Origin: Angiostrongylus vasorum
Lineage: Eukaryota; Nematoda; Chromadorea; Rhabditida; Metastrongylidae
Reading direction: 5' to 3'
Assembly: GCA_018806985.1 (NCBI GenBank)
Contig: JADANN010000366.1
Coordinates: forward strand, 1-64,000
Length of the DNA stretch: 64,000 nucleotides
Each line of letters opens with the position of its first letter. Position 1 is the first letter of the stretch. Shown piece after piece: positions 23,865 through 35,690 of the stretch. Made by a program: the position numbers and the translations under genes. Under the pieces are notes generated by a model. That model had not been told where the DNA came from. It searched no databases and saw nothing but the letters and a program-made list of their open reading frames with translations.

Positions 23865-23985
23865 TGCTGAGATAATTGCCAAACTCCGGACCGCAGATGT
23901 CTGCGGCGGGGATCGAACGCGCTCATATCCTTTCGAGTGGCTAGCGCTCTCATCACCACACCATGCGTGTCCTTCGTTTCGCCTT
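23865..23985 (-). repeat. S2 tRNA-like SINE copy
   Basis: On the minus strand GATGAGAGCGCTAGCC is followed by GAAAGGATATGAGCGCGTTC and GATCCCCGCCGCAGACATC, with the shared tail GCAATTATCTCAGCACCAC. The GTTCGATCCCC box B-like core is intact. Confidence 0.65.
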
Positions 23986-24937
23986 TCTCTCAGTTTTCTA
24001 AGATATAGATATTCTAAGTTAGCAGTGAGAACCTGTCTGTATGCTTTAGACGTAATGGACAGTTTGCTAGAGTTTTGTTCATTAGTGGAATTACACTGGT
24101 TGTTGCTTAGTTTCCCAACTACATTCGAAGGATCCCTGTGGAAATCTGCAGTTTATCTAGGTCTCGAATTTCAGCTTCTGCTGGGTACTTACTAGTTTTT
24201 CCTTCGACAACGAAGATGTGTGATTCAATTTGTTGGAAACGGTCGTTGGAAATTGGCTGGGCTACGAATAACGCGTGCTATCCGCGCAAATACCAATCAT
24301 GGCTGTTTTGTATTGCGAACTCTTTATTAGTGTATGTAACGTTTACAACATTAGTTTAAGTCGTTTTGCGGAAAAATTAGTGGTGCAGAAAATCTTCTGC
24401 ATTTTTTATCCGACGATCTGGGTAGTGTTATCCCTCTGCACACTGCCAAGACCCTCACCCCTTCACGAAACTGAGTAGGTTCTTTAAGGCGGTTATAGTA
24501 GTGTACTTCAGTCCTAAGTGTTGTTAGCCTTCTCTTGTGAATGACTTGTCCTCCAGGTACATTTATGCATTCATTTCGATTCATAGTCGATCTGACGGCG
24601 AGGTTTCCACGTTTCGGTCTCGTTCGTTCAGTGTTGACTTTTTACTTCACTTCACTATTGAATACATTTGTAATTTCGTTATTTGCGTTTTCGTTTGCTT
24701 CTTTTTTTCATTCTGGGTATGAATTTAGGAAAATAAACACATCAATCTATCAGTTCTCGCTGTCAAGTTCTTTTCGGTGATGAAACTTCCTCCACATTAC
24801 TAGAGAATCCTTGCAGAGTTGTGTTAACAAACTGAGGTTCTAGCTATCTGTACAGGTACCCTACCTGCTTTTGATTAGTGATTTGGGCTTAGAAGTTTTC
24901 CTTAGAGGCCCACAATTTGCTGTTTGTCCGATTTCAG

Positions 24938-24951
24938 GCTGTGGAATCGTC
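24938..24951 (+). promoter_or_regulatory. Candidate spliced-leader acceptor and 14-nt 5' UTR of the FERRY3 gene
   Basis: TCCGATTTCAG ends at 24937 and the ATG is at 24952. Alignment of the protein start with C12orf4 supports this ATG, so the acceptor is most simply a trans-splice site. Confidence 0.55.
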
Positions 24952-27900
24952 ATGCAGAACAAGCAGAAGATTTCCGTGTACACGATATCCGAAAGGCTGG
25001 CACGGTTCAGTTCTGCCGGTCGAGACATCCTGACGGTTGAAATACCCATTCCTCAGCCCGAGTACTCGGACGTCGACGAGTACGTTGCTGTGTTTGGCGA
25101 ACGAGAGCTTCTTGATGTAGTTGACGAAGCGGGTGAGTTGTTTCGTCAGAGTAGTGCTGGTTGCTTTAGCTGATTACGCGAGTAAACTAAACTTTGTGGT
25201 GGCTGTAAATCTTCTAAGTAGTTTTCTAACCGATATCTATATGTATATGTGTTCTTACGAACTGGCCTTGCTGAGCTGAGACGCGAGGTTGGTATAATTT
25301 CTCGTTGCTGCTACCGTTGTCGTTGTTATCGTTGTTGTTGCTGCTGCTGTCGTTGTTGCTGTTGTTGTTGTCATTATTGTTGTCGTCGTTATTTTTTGTC
25401 GTTGTTTGATGGCTGACGGTTCGGCGACTTGGTCTTCAGAGGCTTCAGTTTTTCTCTCTTGTTAGCTTAGACTGGAGCACAGTGGAAGTGTTCTCTAAGT
25501 ATTCAGACTGTGTTATTGAGTCTCTTCATTTGACGCTAAAAATTCGTTGGTTCTCTGCTTATTTCAAATGTGTCGCTGCTCTTCAACGATTTTTTTTCTT
25601 TTTTAGAACTTCGGAAAGAACTAACCAACTTTATTCGTGACGAAACACAAAAGTTCCAGGAGGAGAGGGATGATGCGTTAATCAAAGAAGCTCTAGAAAG
25701 AGGATTCGAGAAGACGGAATCGGAGCCAGCCGCAAATTTCTCGGTGGACCATCATGAAGATTTTGCAAACAAGTTCTCGTTCGTTATGCGGAACTCTTCG
25801 AGCTCACAATTGGCCGAGTTAATGCGCAGGCAAATTATTATGATAAACGAAGTGGGTCGCCGTCCATTTTCCAGTTGTGTTGGTGGAATTATAGCCACAG
25901 AACATTGGCAGTTTTTGCCACCATTTAAATAGAAAACGACAAAGCTATCGGCGTTGATAATACCTAAAGGATGCGTCATGCATTCTACCTCATTAAGCAC
26001 CGTTAGAGGTGATTGAATGCATATCTGGCCTTTACAATGATTCGCGGTGGCCTACCAATATTTCGAGCCGGTGATGCTTTCCTCCTAGACGACTCTGGTA
26101 CCAATTTGCCGACCCCGAAGGGATAAGAGGTTTGGTGAGCCTGGACACGGGGATCGCTGAGTGGGGACAAAGTCGGGTTGTTCGTAAACTATTGATACTG
26201 TGTTTTTCGTATACTTGCTGCAGTACGCCTAAACTCGTTCATTTTTCAGATGAGTCAGATTATTCGAGTGAGGAACTGGGAAGTAGCAGATCTGACGAAT
26301 AAGTGCGAGAATGCGGTGAACGACGCGTTCCTTAATGTCGATGTTCACCCTCATGAGCTCAGTAAACTTAATGAGAAGTTAAGAGTGGGTTTGCTACTGC
26401 ATGTTTTATATTTCTCAAAACTATTGCTTATGATTCTGGTTCTACGATACTTAGAACCTTCATGCATCTTATGCGTGTCAGATCGAACTGCTGGTGGAAC
26501 AACAGAAACGAGATTTCAGGTTAGAAGTAGATTCTATTAAACTTTTGGGGTTGACCAGTTGCGAATGGCGAAACATATCCGTTACTACTTTGACAAGAAA
26601 AACTCATTTTCCTTGGTCAGACAAAGGGTAATAAGCTTCATTTAATGCTTTGACTCCGCATCCGTTGACTACCGACCGACTAGGTCCAATTCGTAACCAA
26701 AACCTTGACGAATAAATTGTTTGCCTCTTTATGAATATGGTCGACATGTTGTACTCTGGTGGCGACATTATTGACGATTCTACAACTGATGGGAAGACTA
26801 TCCCAGTGTGAGTTTCTAAAGATTTCTGTCTATGCACTAGCCTTAAGTACACTTGTATCCCTGGAAAATCTAAGCGTTATCTTCTCATTATTACTGTTAA
26901 TTGTTGTTTCTTATCTACTTCAGCACCAGGCTCCTTAAGTTCCTGTTATTGTGCATTTGTAGGACTTCGCCATCAGAGGTTACTCTGGAAGAAGTTTGTG
27001 ATGAAGGTGTCAATGAGAGCTATACCATCTATATAGGTAAGCGATACAGGTTTAGGGGAAACTCTTGTTGTAAATGTAACCGGGAAACTGGATTTCTTGA
27101 TAACAAATGAGGGCGCGTGTGGCGCAGTGGTCAGAGGCACCCTGCAACACATACATGGGATCAATCCCGGCGCCCAAGGCTCGCCAAGCTTTCCATCCCT
27201 CCGAGGTCGTCAAATTGGTACCAGCCTGGTCTGGGTGGATAGCAGCACTGGCTCGATACATCGGTAGGCCACCACGAGTCGTTATAATAGGCAGACATGC
27301 ATTCAGTCACCTTCAACGATACGTAATGAAATAGAATGCATGGGGCATTCCTCAGGGATTGATGAACGCCGAGAACTTTATCCTTTATCTTTTTAATGAC
27401 AAATGGACGACAAGTGAACGTGAGTGAAGTGCACTTTAGGAGCGCAGTTGAAGTCAATGCATAACGTTAGATTGCTAACATCGAAGTCGATGGTAGAACT
27501 CTGCACACCGTTAAAGGGCGTTGATGCAAGTTCTCTTCTACAGATGTCCATTTCGCTTTACGGAAGACAGTTAAGTGCACTGGTGATGTTAGTCCCTCGC
27601 GATCCTTTATGGCATTCCACTAGTGGATCTGGTACGAAATCTTTTTTGTCAGTGTTGTTTTTCACTTTATTAAAGTTCAGGAAGTAACCGTAGGTTTGCA
27701 TCTGCTTCTTCATCATGATGGCATTCCACGTTTTTGTTGTTTATTATGATTTTATAGCCTCCAAATAATTCCTTTTCATGCCAGGTTGCAGGTTGCATGA
27801 CAACCCTTGTGAAATCATCTCGACAAAGATGCGATGTAGCCAGAGTTTCAATGAAGGTTATAAAATAGATTTCAAGTTTGCTGCGACCACTTGACTAACA

Positions 27901-30900
27901 ACTACTTTTGTTTTAACGGGTTTTCTTCACGAATCGTGTTGGCCATAACAGCGTTTTCTCTATGCGATCACTTATGGGGTAGCTCTTTCTCATTCATAGT
28001 GACAGTCATTTTATCGTAAGTATCATTGGAGTGGGCCTTCTTTGAACTAGAGTGCTGTCTGGTGGCTGTGACACCGTGAAAATACAATTCTTCCACTTGT
28101 TATCCTGGGGGAAAAAAAGACCGATAGGCCTATGCCATCCTGCCAATGTTTTTAATCGCATCATCGTGATGGATAATGAGATGGCTGGAGGAAGAAACGG
28201 TTATATCAGTTCATGGGGTATTCTTATTAAAATTTCGCCTTGCCGACGTGGTAATTGGCAAGGAATCTGAGTTTGCGAAGGTTTGCGGTGCGCTACAAAA
28301 CCATCGTGTGGTTCGTCGATTGTGGAGGTCGCGTCATACATGTACGAAGAGTATTCAACAAGTATGGAAAACAGTGCAGAGGAGAAATTGTGCAGGAGAA
28401 AGAAAAATGGCATTGCGTCGTTTGAGCTTCATCATGGAGCAACCAGTCAACTGTTGGAGCCAATACTCCGCACTCTTCTTTTTAACTAGGTGCTTCTAGT
28501 GTTCTAGTAGAAGGCCGAAAGGTAGATTTATATCTAAGCCATGTAGAGGATTTTGTAAAATAATCATAGAGCGCGCTTAGACGGTCTTCAGGAAAAGGAA
28601 ACGTACACATCAATTTAGACTCTTTAGTTGAGACTGAGTATATTTTGGGATCTAAGGGAGTACATCTGCAAAACGGGAGACCAATAAGCCAGTCATGGAA
28701 GGAGAAGAGTTAATAGTAGGAGTGAGAAACGCGATGAGAAGAGCGGTAAAATAGTCCGCAAGATGATGAAAGCATCATTTGGGACGTTCACTGGGCTTAT
28801 TTTCAGCTCATGTCAACTAGCTGTATTTCCAGCTACAAAGTATTTGTTGATACCTGCAGACTTACGAATGAGAAATGGGCCATTCAGGTCTCCGACCAGT
28901 GGCCCATGGGTATGTACAATATTACAGCCTCCATGAAAAGCCTGTAGAGCATGCTCAACATGCAAGTCGTGTGGTGGTGGCTAGGACCACTTCTTCTACC
29001 CGTCTTGTTCATGATGGCTATGCGCAGTGTCCACTACTGATCAGAGATCCGTTCTGTTTGATGGTATATGGTCAGAAAGATTGCGGTGAGTGCGTGTAGT
29101 TAATGGCTTCTAGTTCGAAAGGGGCCGCTGTAATGTTGACCTGAAACGGAACTGTTTCGAGCAGACCCTTTCCATTATCATTTTCATGTCAGAGGATAAA
29201 GTTTTAGGAATTATTTTAACATTCTGTAGAGTTTTCTCTCTAATAATGTGCTAACGATTTTAGCAATGTCATGAATTAACCTTATCTTCTTTAAGCTGCC
29301 TTCAAAAATGTTCGTTCCAACATCATTATGTTTCCCTGCTAAGGTCTACTATAGCCTTTGTTTAATATTGTCACTATGAGAATGTGCTTCGGTCGGTGCT
29401 ACCTTTGTTTGTCCTTCCTTTTCGACTAACTCCTTGGTGATGGTGAGGGTGCGATATGAACTTCTCGTCAGGAGACCTAAGGCATTTTTGACGGAGGTTT
29501 GTGGTCCTTTAAAGAATAATTCCTAATGTTCAATCTTACCGGAAGACACTCACTTAGGATTTCATTGTCCATTGTCGTCATACGCAACTTGTTTTCTCTC
29601 TTTTTTCCAAAAACAATAAGAATACTTCTCCAGCTTGTAAATAATTGAAATGTTCCTGCATGTAGGAAGAGGAATCAGTGCGGAACGGCCGCGTCAAAGA
29701 CGTTTTAGATTTCTTTAAGAATATGGTCAATTTCCTTGTAGGTGTTGCCATCGGCGATAGTAGCACTACGATATTCTTCCCATGAAAAGATTTCTATGCA
29801 AAAGTTATAATGTGGAAAGGAGCTTGGAGAAACAGTTACCACTCTTTTTTTGCCACTTGTTTCCATTAACCAGACCCCGCATCCCATTCACTTGTCTCTC
29901 CATTCTGTTGTTTTCTCAGATAACATAGTTCTTTCTATGTTATTTGTTTTTCCACTTTAGTGATTGATGTCTCCTTCGTTGTAGTCATCTATTCAAGCTC
30001 CTTGTCTATTTTATTTTAATGATTTGTTCATGACCTTGAGCAGCATTCGGTGAAGTCACCGATAAGGTTACCTAGCTCGCGGTATAACAACACCAATTTT
30101 TTTTTAATGTTCGGACGGTTTCTCTTACGTTTTGTTAACTTTCATTGTCGATCACTTCTGTTCGAAGTGATCGTTTCGTCCTTGAAGCAGCTTAACAAGA
30201 ACCATATCGCTTGTTGGCTAATACAACATAATTTCTAGCCCAGATACCGCTTTGGTCATTCCCGAACGTTGTCAGTCGTTGGATATATTGGTTCCAATTT
30301 GCCGATAATTTACTTCGATTTCTGAAACCTTTCTTCACTACGTCTTTGTCGTTTCCTATCTTTGCTGTAGAATGTTTTCAAAGACACTTCAAAGATGATT
30401 ATCCAACATAGCTAAAAAGTATCGGTCTAAGGGTGAAAAAAGATTTCTAAGTAAACTTCGGCGGTGATTTATTCTTCAATATATTAGATTATAATGAGGT
30501 TTGCTACAATGAGGGTCTGCTTATACACACAACCCACTGATGGCGACTAACATAGTTTGCTGTTAAGCTGTGATTCCGAGCGAAAATTTCATATTTGGTG
30601 ACTGCATAGGTTATACTACTTCCTATTGTACGTGGCAGTAAGAATTCACTACGGAATAAATTAGTCGTAAGCTTTTTAGAATTTGCTCGTGTTTGCGAAC
30701 AATCCACTGAGCTTCATTTTGAGTCTTTGCCAGAACAACTGAAGGGTGTTGTTGAATCGGCTATAAAGGCAAAACGTTGGAGAGAAGAATTCGCTTCAGG
30801 GCAGTCGAAGTCATCTGAGGGCGACATGCCAGTGAAAGTAGTACACGATATAGCGTTGGAACCTGGCGATGTGTACTGCACTAGGCACTCCAATCTCAGA

Positions 30901-33900
30901 GATGTTCAAGTGCGTGCTTTATGACTGCGATTCTTCTGCAATTACTGTAGATTTGCGCAGTTCTACAGATATGATGTAGATCTTCTAAGTGTTTCCGCAC
31001 TTGAGAAGAACTATGGAGGTAATATCTTTAGACCTAGGAAAATAATTATTTGAAATCCTGCCTTCAAACATTGGGATGTCGAGCTCCTAACATTTGATGG
31101 TACCTAGTGTTCTTCCGTTTTATGTTACGTACTTGGATTTTTCTTCGTTTTAGGTTGTGTTCCACTTGGTCATGGATGATTCCCTTCATTCCGCAGATAT
31201 ATCGAGCCGGTTCGTTTTGCATCCCTGATTTTCTGTATAGATGAATTTTGTCAACCGCAGCAGTTTGATTTAGTCATCCTTGCCTGAATGGGATCCGTAA
31301 CATTATTCGACTAACAATCCGACTAGGTATAACTTCTATCCACATTCCGCTGCTTCTTGTCGAGCAAGCGTGTGAGAATATGACAGTCGCTTGGTGTATG
31401 AAGAGAGCTGAAATGGTCTTCAAATGCGTTAAAGGTTATCTTATGGAGGTTAGTAAATATAAATGAAATATAAGGAATGTCTACCTGTTGTAATTATGCT
31501 TAGAGAAAAAGGAATTCAACAACGTTTTCAACCCTCGTGCTTTGTTGTTTAACCTCGCTTAAAATATTATTGACGGCAATAGTTTTTTTTTAAACTGTTG
31601 CTGATCACAATCTTTTTGCATTATGGAGCTTGTATTGTACGATGTGCTGTGTAAACTTGACTTAAACACTATCAATAGTCTAGTCACTTTTTATTTACTG
31701 CCTATTCTTTTTATTGCAGGGCATGATGTGAAATATAACCACAATGTTGCTGAGATACTAGCTCCTGGAAAGGGTACTAGCGTGTTCGATCCCCACCGCA
31801 GACACTACTACTAATTTTTAGTAATTAGATAAGAAATAAATAATCTTGCAACGGCTTACCGCGTCATCGTGGCAGGAACGTGTTCCTGGGTGTCCGGCTG
31901 CGATTAACAGCGTGGGGATTCATCCTCTCAGCAGGGTCTCCCAAGCAGAGAAGGAGTCTGGCGTTTCCACCATGAAGCCCTTGAACTTCTTTAACTGATG
32001 CGACAGAAGGAGATTTGCCACTATGGGACTAGTTTGGTACCAGGACGGTGGTGGATACCGGTATTGGTTTACTCTTAGCTGGGCAATGGGACAACGACTG
32101 GCACCAAGCCTTGCCATTGCATTCATGTCTAAGGTGGAAGCACCAGTAGTCGATCTCGGGCCGTTACTCTACTGTAGATATGTAGATGACTGCTTGGTCA
32201 TTTGTTCAACACAAGAGCAAATTGGCAAATTTTTCGAGCTGTTGAACGAACGGTCAGAGTATATTAAATTAACCCGAGAGAAACCAAAAGAAAACTGGCT
32301 TCCATTTCTGAACGTGCAAATTAACCTATCAGAAAACGGCTACGTTACGAAATGGGATCGAAAGCAAAGTAGTAAAAACATCTTGGTTCATTACCTCTCC
32401 TCACCCCTCTCACACGAAAAGGGCGCTTGTGAGAAACATGTTTCGAACAGCTACCAGCGTGTGCACGGGAAGAGAGCAGAGAGAGGAGTCCCGTAACTAC
32501 GGGCACGGCAAATAGCCATTTCTAATGGCTACGAAACTGTAGCTCGGGATAGGTGTAAGGGAAATCCCAGGCCCCCAAACGACAACTCTAGCGATAAAAA
32601 GGTCCCGTTTATCTTGCCCTTCATCTCAAATGATATAAGTGCAGCTATAAAACGCTGTTTAAGAAGGGCCGATCTAGAGAATTCGGTAACGATAACTGAA
32701 ATGCCACCGAGTAATCTAAGACGCCAGCTTGTTCGTTACCGCCTATACGACCGTCTATGTGCAACGCAAAATTGTATAATTTGCCCCAATGGTAGAGACG
32801 GTGACTGCATGAGTTCAGGTACAGTTTATCTGATCTCCTGTAAGGCGTGCGAAGACGAATACATTGGCGAAACGGGTAGACCACTCTGCTTTCGTATAAA
32901 AGATCACCTAGTGGGCATGCGTAAACCAAATACTCCACTAGGGCACGCATAGGACGCAAGCGGAGAAGATTTTGAAGTACGGGTTACGATCCTATCGTAG
33001 GAATCGAGAACACAAGCGCGCAAAATACTCGAGGCATTCTGCATCAATTCCAAGAATCCGAAAATGAACCGCAGGGAGGAATGCCTCATTATCACGCGTG
33101 ATTGAGCAGTATATAAGCCTGTTATTCTGAAGAGATGGGTACATTACGTTTCCATGTGAACTCTGTGCTGTTGCTCTCCACGTGAAATATTTAGTGGAAG
33201 ACTCATAGAAAGCGGTGAGTGTGCAAAGATTCCGTGTTCAATGTGATTGAAATTTTCGTTCAACATTTTCTCTGTTTGGTTATGGAGGCGTTTGACTGTG
33301 TAGATTGCAGTCAACTTGACCTTTCCAGGCTCTGAGGAAGGCGAAATCCGCCGAAACGTCAGCTTGTACGTAAATAAAGAAATAAAGTAACACCTCGTGT
33401 TTGCTAAACAGAAGCAGAAAGAATTATTCAACCAATGCCGAGGTTAATAGAAAGTCGGACGTGGGAGTTAAAGAAGATCAGTTTATAAGATCGTATAAAT
33501 AAATATATCAACTATCTATGCCGAGGTTTATAGAAAGTCGGTTTTTTGGGTTGAAAAGGAAGGTCGTTTGTGGGTTCAAGGGCGTCTTGTTAGTAAATAT
33601 ATGTAGATTCCGGCGGTAGTTATTTCACTTAATGAAATCCACTCGGGGCTAAATATTTGCTTGGAGTTGAGCTTATATTCGGCCTCGCTCAGATTGAAAT
33701 TAATAGTGTGATGGACGGGATGTATTCGATCCAGCAAACAAACTCTTGCACTTTCGTTCTGTCCACGTCAGTTTGAGTCCGTCTGTTGTAAAAAACGGTG
33801 TGGTCGTTGTTAATAAATTCCTGACTAGCCCGTTCCCGGAAATTGTTTAGCCTTTCAACATCAAATGAACGTATCACGGCTCAGAATGGACTTTATTATT

Positions 33901-34933
33901 TGGAATAAAATCCGTTGGTGTTTAAATCTTTGACGATAGAATACAAGTCCTTTCATTTTACCACGATCAAGTTCTGGTTCTCTAGGGAAACGTGGTTTTC
34001 TTTTCCACTTTTTTTCTTGTCGACAGTCGAATCGATTGGGTTGAGAAAAGGGATCAGATCATTCCAGAAGTGATAATATCCCAAAGTATGTTGCCAATGT
34101 TTCGCTTTTCCCTTAGAAATCCTAGGCGTTGTTCAGTGTATTAGTAAATTTTTAAGATTCAGGATGAGCATGCTGTTTTGGAAAACTATATGTACTCGTA
34201 GTACTATGGGTAAGGTCCTCTTTGGAGGTCGGTCAAGCTCCCTTCGTCCAAGATAATTTAATCATGGAGAAATTACTAAAAGTTATTCGAAAACTGAGCT
34301 CGTCGTCGATATTCTTTTTGAGCAAGCACGAGGTGTTACCTAGGTAGGTATGAGGCGAGGTAGAAGTGCGTATTCGACCACGTGCCACTCTGATCAGCTG
34401 TTCTTCCTCTGTGGAAGGCGCGTAAAAGACGGCTTTTAAGAAGGCTATATTGCCGAAACGTCAGGTTTAATGGAATGAAGAATAAATTAACACCTAGTGT
34501 TTGCTCAACAAGAATATCGAGAACTATTTGATCAATGCCAGAGTTAATAGAAAGTCTGTTGTGGGAATTAATGAGTTCGTCTTTAATATATTAGTTGTAA
34601 AGTACTTTGATTTCGCTATTGTTGATATTAGACGGAAACGAAGTGTGAAATAGTGGATGTTTTTGTGACATTTTACTTCAGGAATGAACTAGGATATCTT
34701 GTTAGAATCGCGGTCATTTCCTGATATAATAAAGTTCAACTGTTTTTTCCCAGGTATGTGGAATTTGTGGCGGATCTGCTGTCGGCGGTGGTGTGACAAA
34801 TGTTCCGCACTACAATATTCATCTTGTGCTTCCGTCAGGACTGGCCGATGGAGTGTATCAACAGATTTCTGCCATGCTCCCGACGATTTTCCATCTTGTT
34901 CCAAGTGTTTCTGTAGCGGTACAAGAAGCGTAA
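24952..34933 (+). CDS. FERRY3: FERRY complex subunit 3 (C12orf4 homologue), ten exons
   Basis: Exons: 24952-25132, 25607-25851, 26250-26384, 26482-26519, 26963-27036, 27440-27631, 30680-30909, 31154-31209, 31274-31448 and 34754-34933 (TAA). They total 1506 nt, giving 501 aa with all phases compatible. Human C12orf4 is about 552 aa. Recognisable conserved blocks, in order, are ELRKELTNFIRDE near the N-terminus, ESYTIYIGAQLKSMHNVRLL, LYGRQLSALVMLV, FARVCEQSTELHFESLPEQL, TRHSNLRDV, VFHLVMDDS, the GIRNIIRLT / SIHIPLLLV block, TVAWCMKRAEMVFKCVKGYL, and QQISAMLPTIFHLVPSVSV at the end. In mammals this protein is part of the five-subunit FERRY complex, a Rab5 effector that links mRNAs to early endosomes; that role is carried over by homology. 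Intron 6 (3.0 kb) and intron 9 (3.3 kb, with a Penelope-like element) are unusually large. Confidence 0.92.
25316..25410. repeat. Imperfect GTT/GCT trinucleotide repeat in FERRY3 intron 1
   Basis: About 95 nt of interrupted GTTGTC, GTTGCT and GTTGTT triplets lie between exons 1 and 2. It is not coding in the gene model. Confidence 0.8.
25945..26165 (-). repeat. SINE S1 in FERRY3 intron 2
   Basis: The tail block GCGTTGATAATACCTAAAGG is followed by the GCGTCATGCATTCTACCTCATTAAG body and the TTACAATGATTCGCGGTGGCCTACC block. The tRNA-like head is degraded or missing at the right end (AGGTTTGGTGAGCCTGGACACGG). Confidence 0.65.
27109..27395 (+). repeat. SINE S1, full copy in FERRY3 intron 5
   Basis: The head GCGCGTGTGGCGCAGTGGTC, the B-box-like GGGATCAATCCC and the complete body up to ATGAACGCCGAGAACTTTATCC are followed by a T-rich end. 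The copy lies between exons at 27036 and 27440. Confidence 0.8.
27632..30679 (+). other. FERRY3 intron 6, no recognised insertion
   Basis: Donor GGTACG at 27632 joins in phase to the acceptor TTTTTAG at 30679, giving SGS-E-FARVC, which aligns with the human homologue. Open stretches within it (for example 28176-28499 and 28875-29099) lack homologous counterparts and fit no phase. No member of the window's repeat families was found here. Confidence 0.6.
31740..31815 (+). repeat. S2 tRNA-like SINE fragment
   Basis: GAAAGGGTACTAGCGTGTTC followed by GATCCCCACCGCAGACAC is the S2 B-box region. An adjoining GTTGCTGAGATACTAGC block indicates rearrangement. It lies in FERRY3 intron 9. Confidence 0.55.
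31850..32083. repeat. Rearranged R1 repeat: two halves in opposite orientations
   Basis: 31850-31978 is R1 head sequence in + orientation (GCTTACCGCGTCATCGTGGC through GGCGTTTCCACCATGAAGCC). 32010-32083 is R1 middle sequence in the opposite orientation (GAGATTTGCCACTATGGGAC through TTGGTTTACTCTTAGCTGGG). The second half abuts the Penelope-like RT frame. Confidence 0.65.
32084..32496 (+). pseudogene. Penelope-like reverse transcriptase fragment
   Basis: The reading frame shows MGQRLAPSLAIAFM (the block just ahead of motif C) and LLYCRYVDDCLVIC with the catalytic YVDD, then the thumb-side block ENWLPFLNVQINL and a Lys-rich stretch. The fingers and motif A part are missing, because R1 sequence replaces the 5' side. 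The frame ends at a stop near 32494. Confidence 0.8.
32614..32952 (+). pseudogene. GIY-YIG endonuclease fragment of the Penelope-like element
   Basis: The frame contains RYRLYDRLCATQNCIICPNG, a CxxC-type region, then GTVYLISCKACEDEYIGETG followed by RPLCFRIKDHL. This is a GIY-YIG-like core (VYLI / YIGETGR with the conserved Arg). A TAG at about 32950 truncates it within the domain; the continuation is readable in a shifted frame. Confidence 0.8.
33326..33366 (+). ncRNA. Hammerhead-ribozyme-like motif in the Penelope terminal repeat
   Basis: CTGAGGA is followed by GGCG-loop-CGCC (stem II, with one extra A) and then GAAACGTC. The flanking GGCT and AGCT can pair (4 bp including a wobble) as stem I. 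Stem III would be minimal, as in the short hammerheads reported in Penelope-like elements. Activity is not shown. Confidence 0.5.
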
Positions 34934-35415
34934 CTTCCCATTGTTGGATTGTTACCTTCACTCTGTCTAGAGTTTTATCTGTTTGTACGACGGGGTTCCA
35001 GCGAACTTAAATATTTATATAATCTTTCCTGGCCTAAGTGTTCTTTCCAGTGCTTGATTACTGGAACTACCACTTCCTTCCAAACATTGTTTCAGTTGCG
35101 AAGTGAATGTAATACATAACGCCTTGTGGGCAGAAGAACTGCACCTATCGATTTTTATAGTTTTATAAAAATTTGTTTCAGTTGTGCCAAGAGAAGCCTT
35201 GTGGTATTTTTCCCTCTACCCTATCGCCTTAACTTTAGAGTTAATATCCTTATTCAGCTCGTCTTTATAAGTTGCGTTTTGCGTTTCTCCTTGATTTACT
35301 ATTGCGAATCTAATAATTAATTCCACAATGAGTGCAGTGCTATAGTGACATGGTTATGATGCTTTACTGGAGCCGTTTTTCTCTCTCTCTTTTAAGCTGG
35401 TTTTTCCTTTTCAAC
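34934..35415. other. FERRY3 3' flank, nothing further recognised
   Basis: No canonical AATAAA is evident immediately after the stop. The stretch contains no splice-bounded coding block. Confidence 0.4.
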
Positions 35416-35417
35416 TG

Positions 35418-35690
35418 GAAGTGCGTATAGCGCAGTGGTCGGAGGCGCTCTGCGCTATACATGAGATCGATCCGTGCGTGCCAGGCTCACCAAGCCTTCC
35501 ATCTCTCCGAAGTCGACAAAACAGTACCGGACTTGTCTGGGCTCGATACATTGGTAGGCCACCACACGTCATTGTAAAGGTCACATTTGTATTTAATCAC
35601 CTCCAACGATGCTTCATGAAGTCGGATGCATGGCGGATCTTTCAGGGATTGATCAACGCTGAGAGCTTTATCCTTTTTATCCGTTAGGTG
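35418..35690 (+). repeat. SINE S1, full copy
   Basis: GTGCGTATAGCGCAGTGGTC opens the copy, a degenerate B box follows (GAGATCGATCC), and the shared body runs to GATCAACGCTGAGAGCTTTATCC and a TTTTT end. A short internal deletion removes the block between CTTGTCTGG and CTCGATACAT. Confidence 0.78.

Larger units (their letters stand above)
32084..34640 (+). mobile_element. Degenerate Penelope-like element in the last FERRY3 intron
   Basis: The + strand carries an RT fragment (32084-32496) followed by a GIY-YIG endonuclease fragment (about 32614-32952), the defining domain order of endonuclease-bearing Penelope-like elements. Downstream, 33290-33560 and 34420-34600 are two related blocks (GCCGAAACGTCAG, then AATAAA..AACACCT.GTGTTTGCT, then GTTAATAGAAAGTC) that look like terminal repeats (pLTRs). 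They carry hammerhead-like cores. The RT is 5'-truncated and the frames are broken, so the element is dead. It is in the same orientation as the host gene. Confidence 0.78.

Noticed and set aside
26730..26810. Possible FERRY3 exon reading NMVDMLYSGGDIIDDS
   Set aside because: No AG acceptor exists between the upstream in-frame stop and this stretch. Exons 26482-26519 and 26963-27036 join in phase to give RDFR-TSPSEV without it.
28176..28499. Overlapping open frames that look like FERRY3 exons
   Set aside because: Exon 27440-27631 joins directly to 30680 in phase and matches the homologue across the junction, so this is intron.
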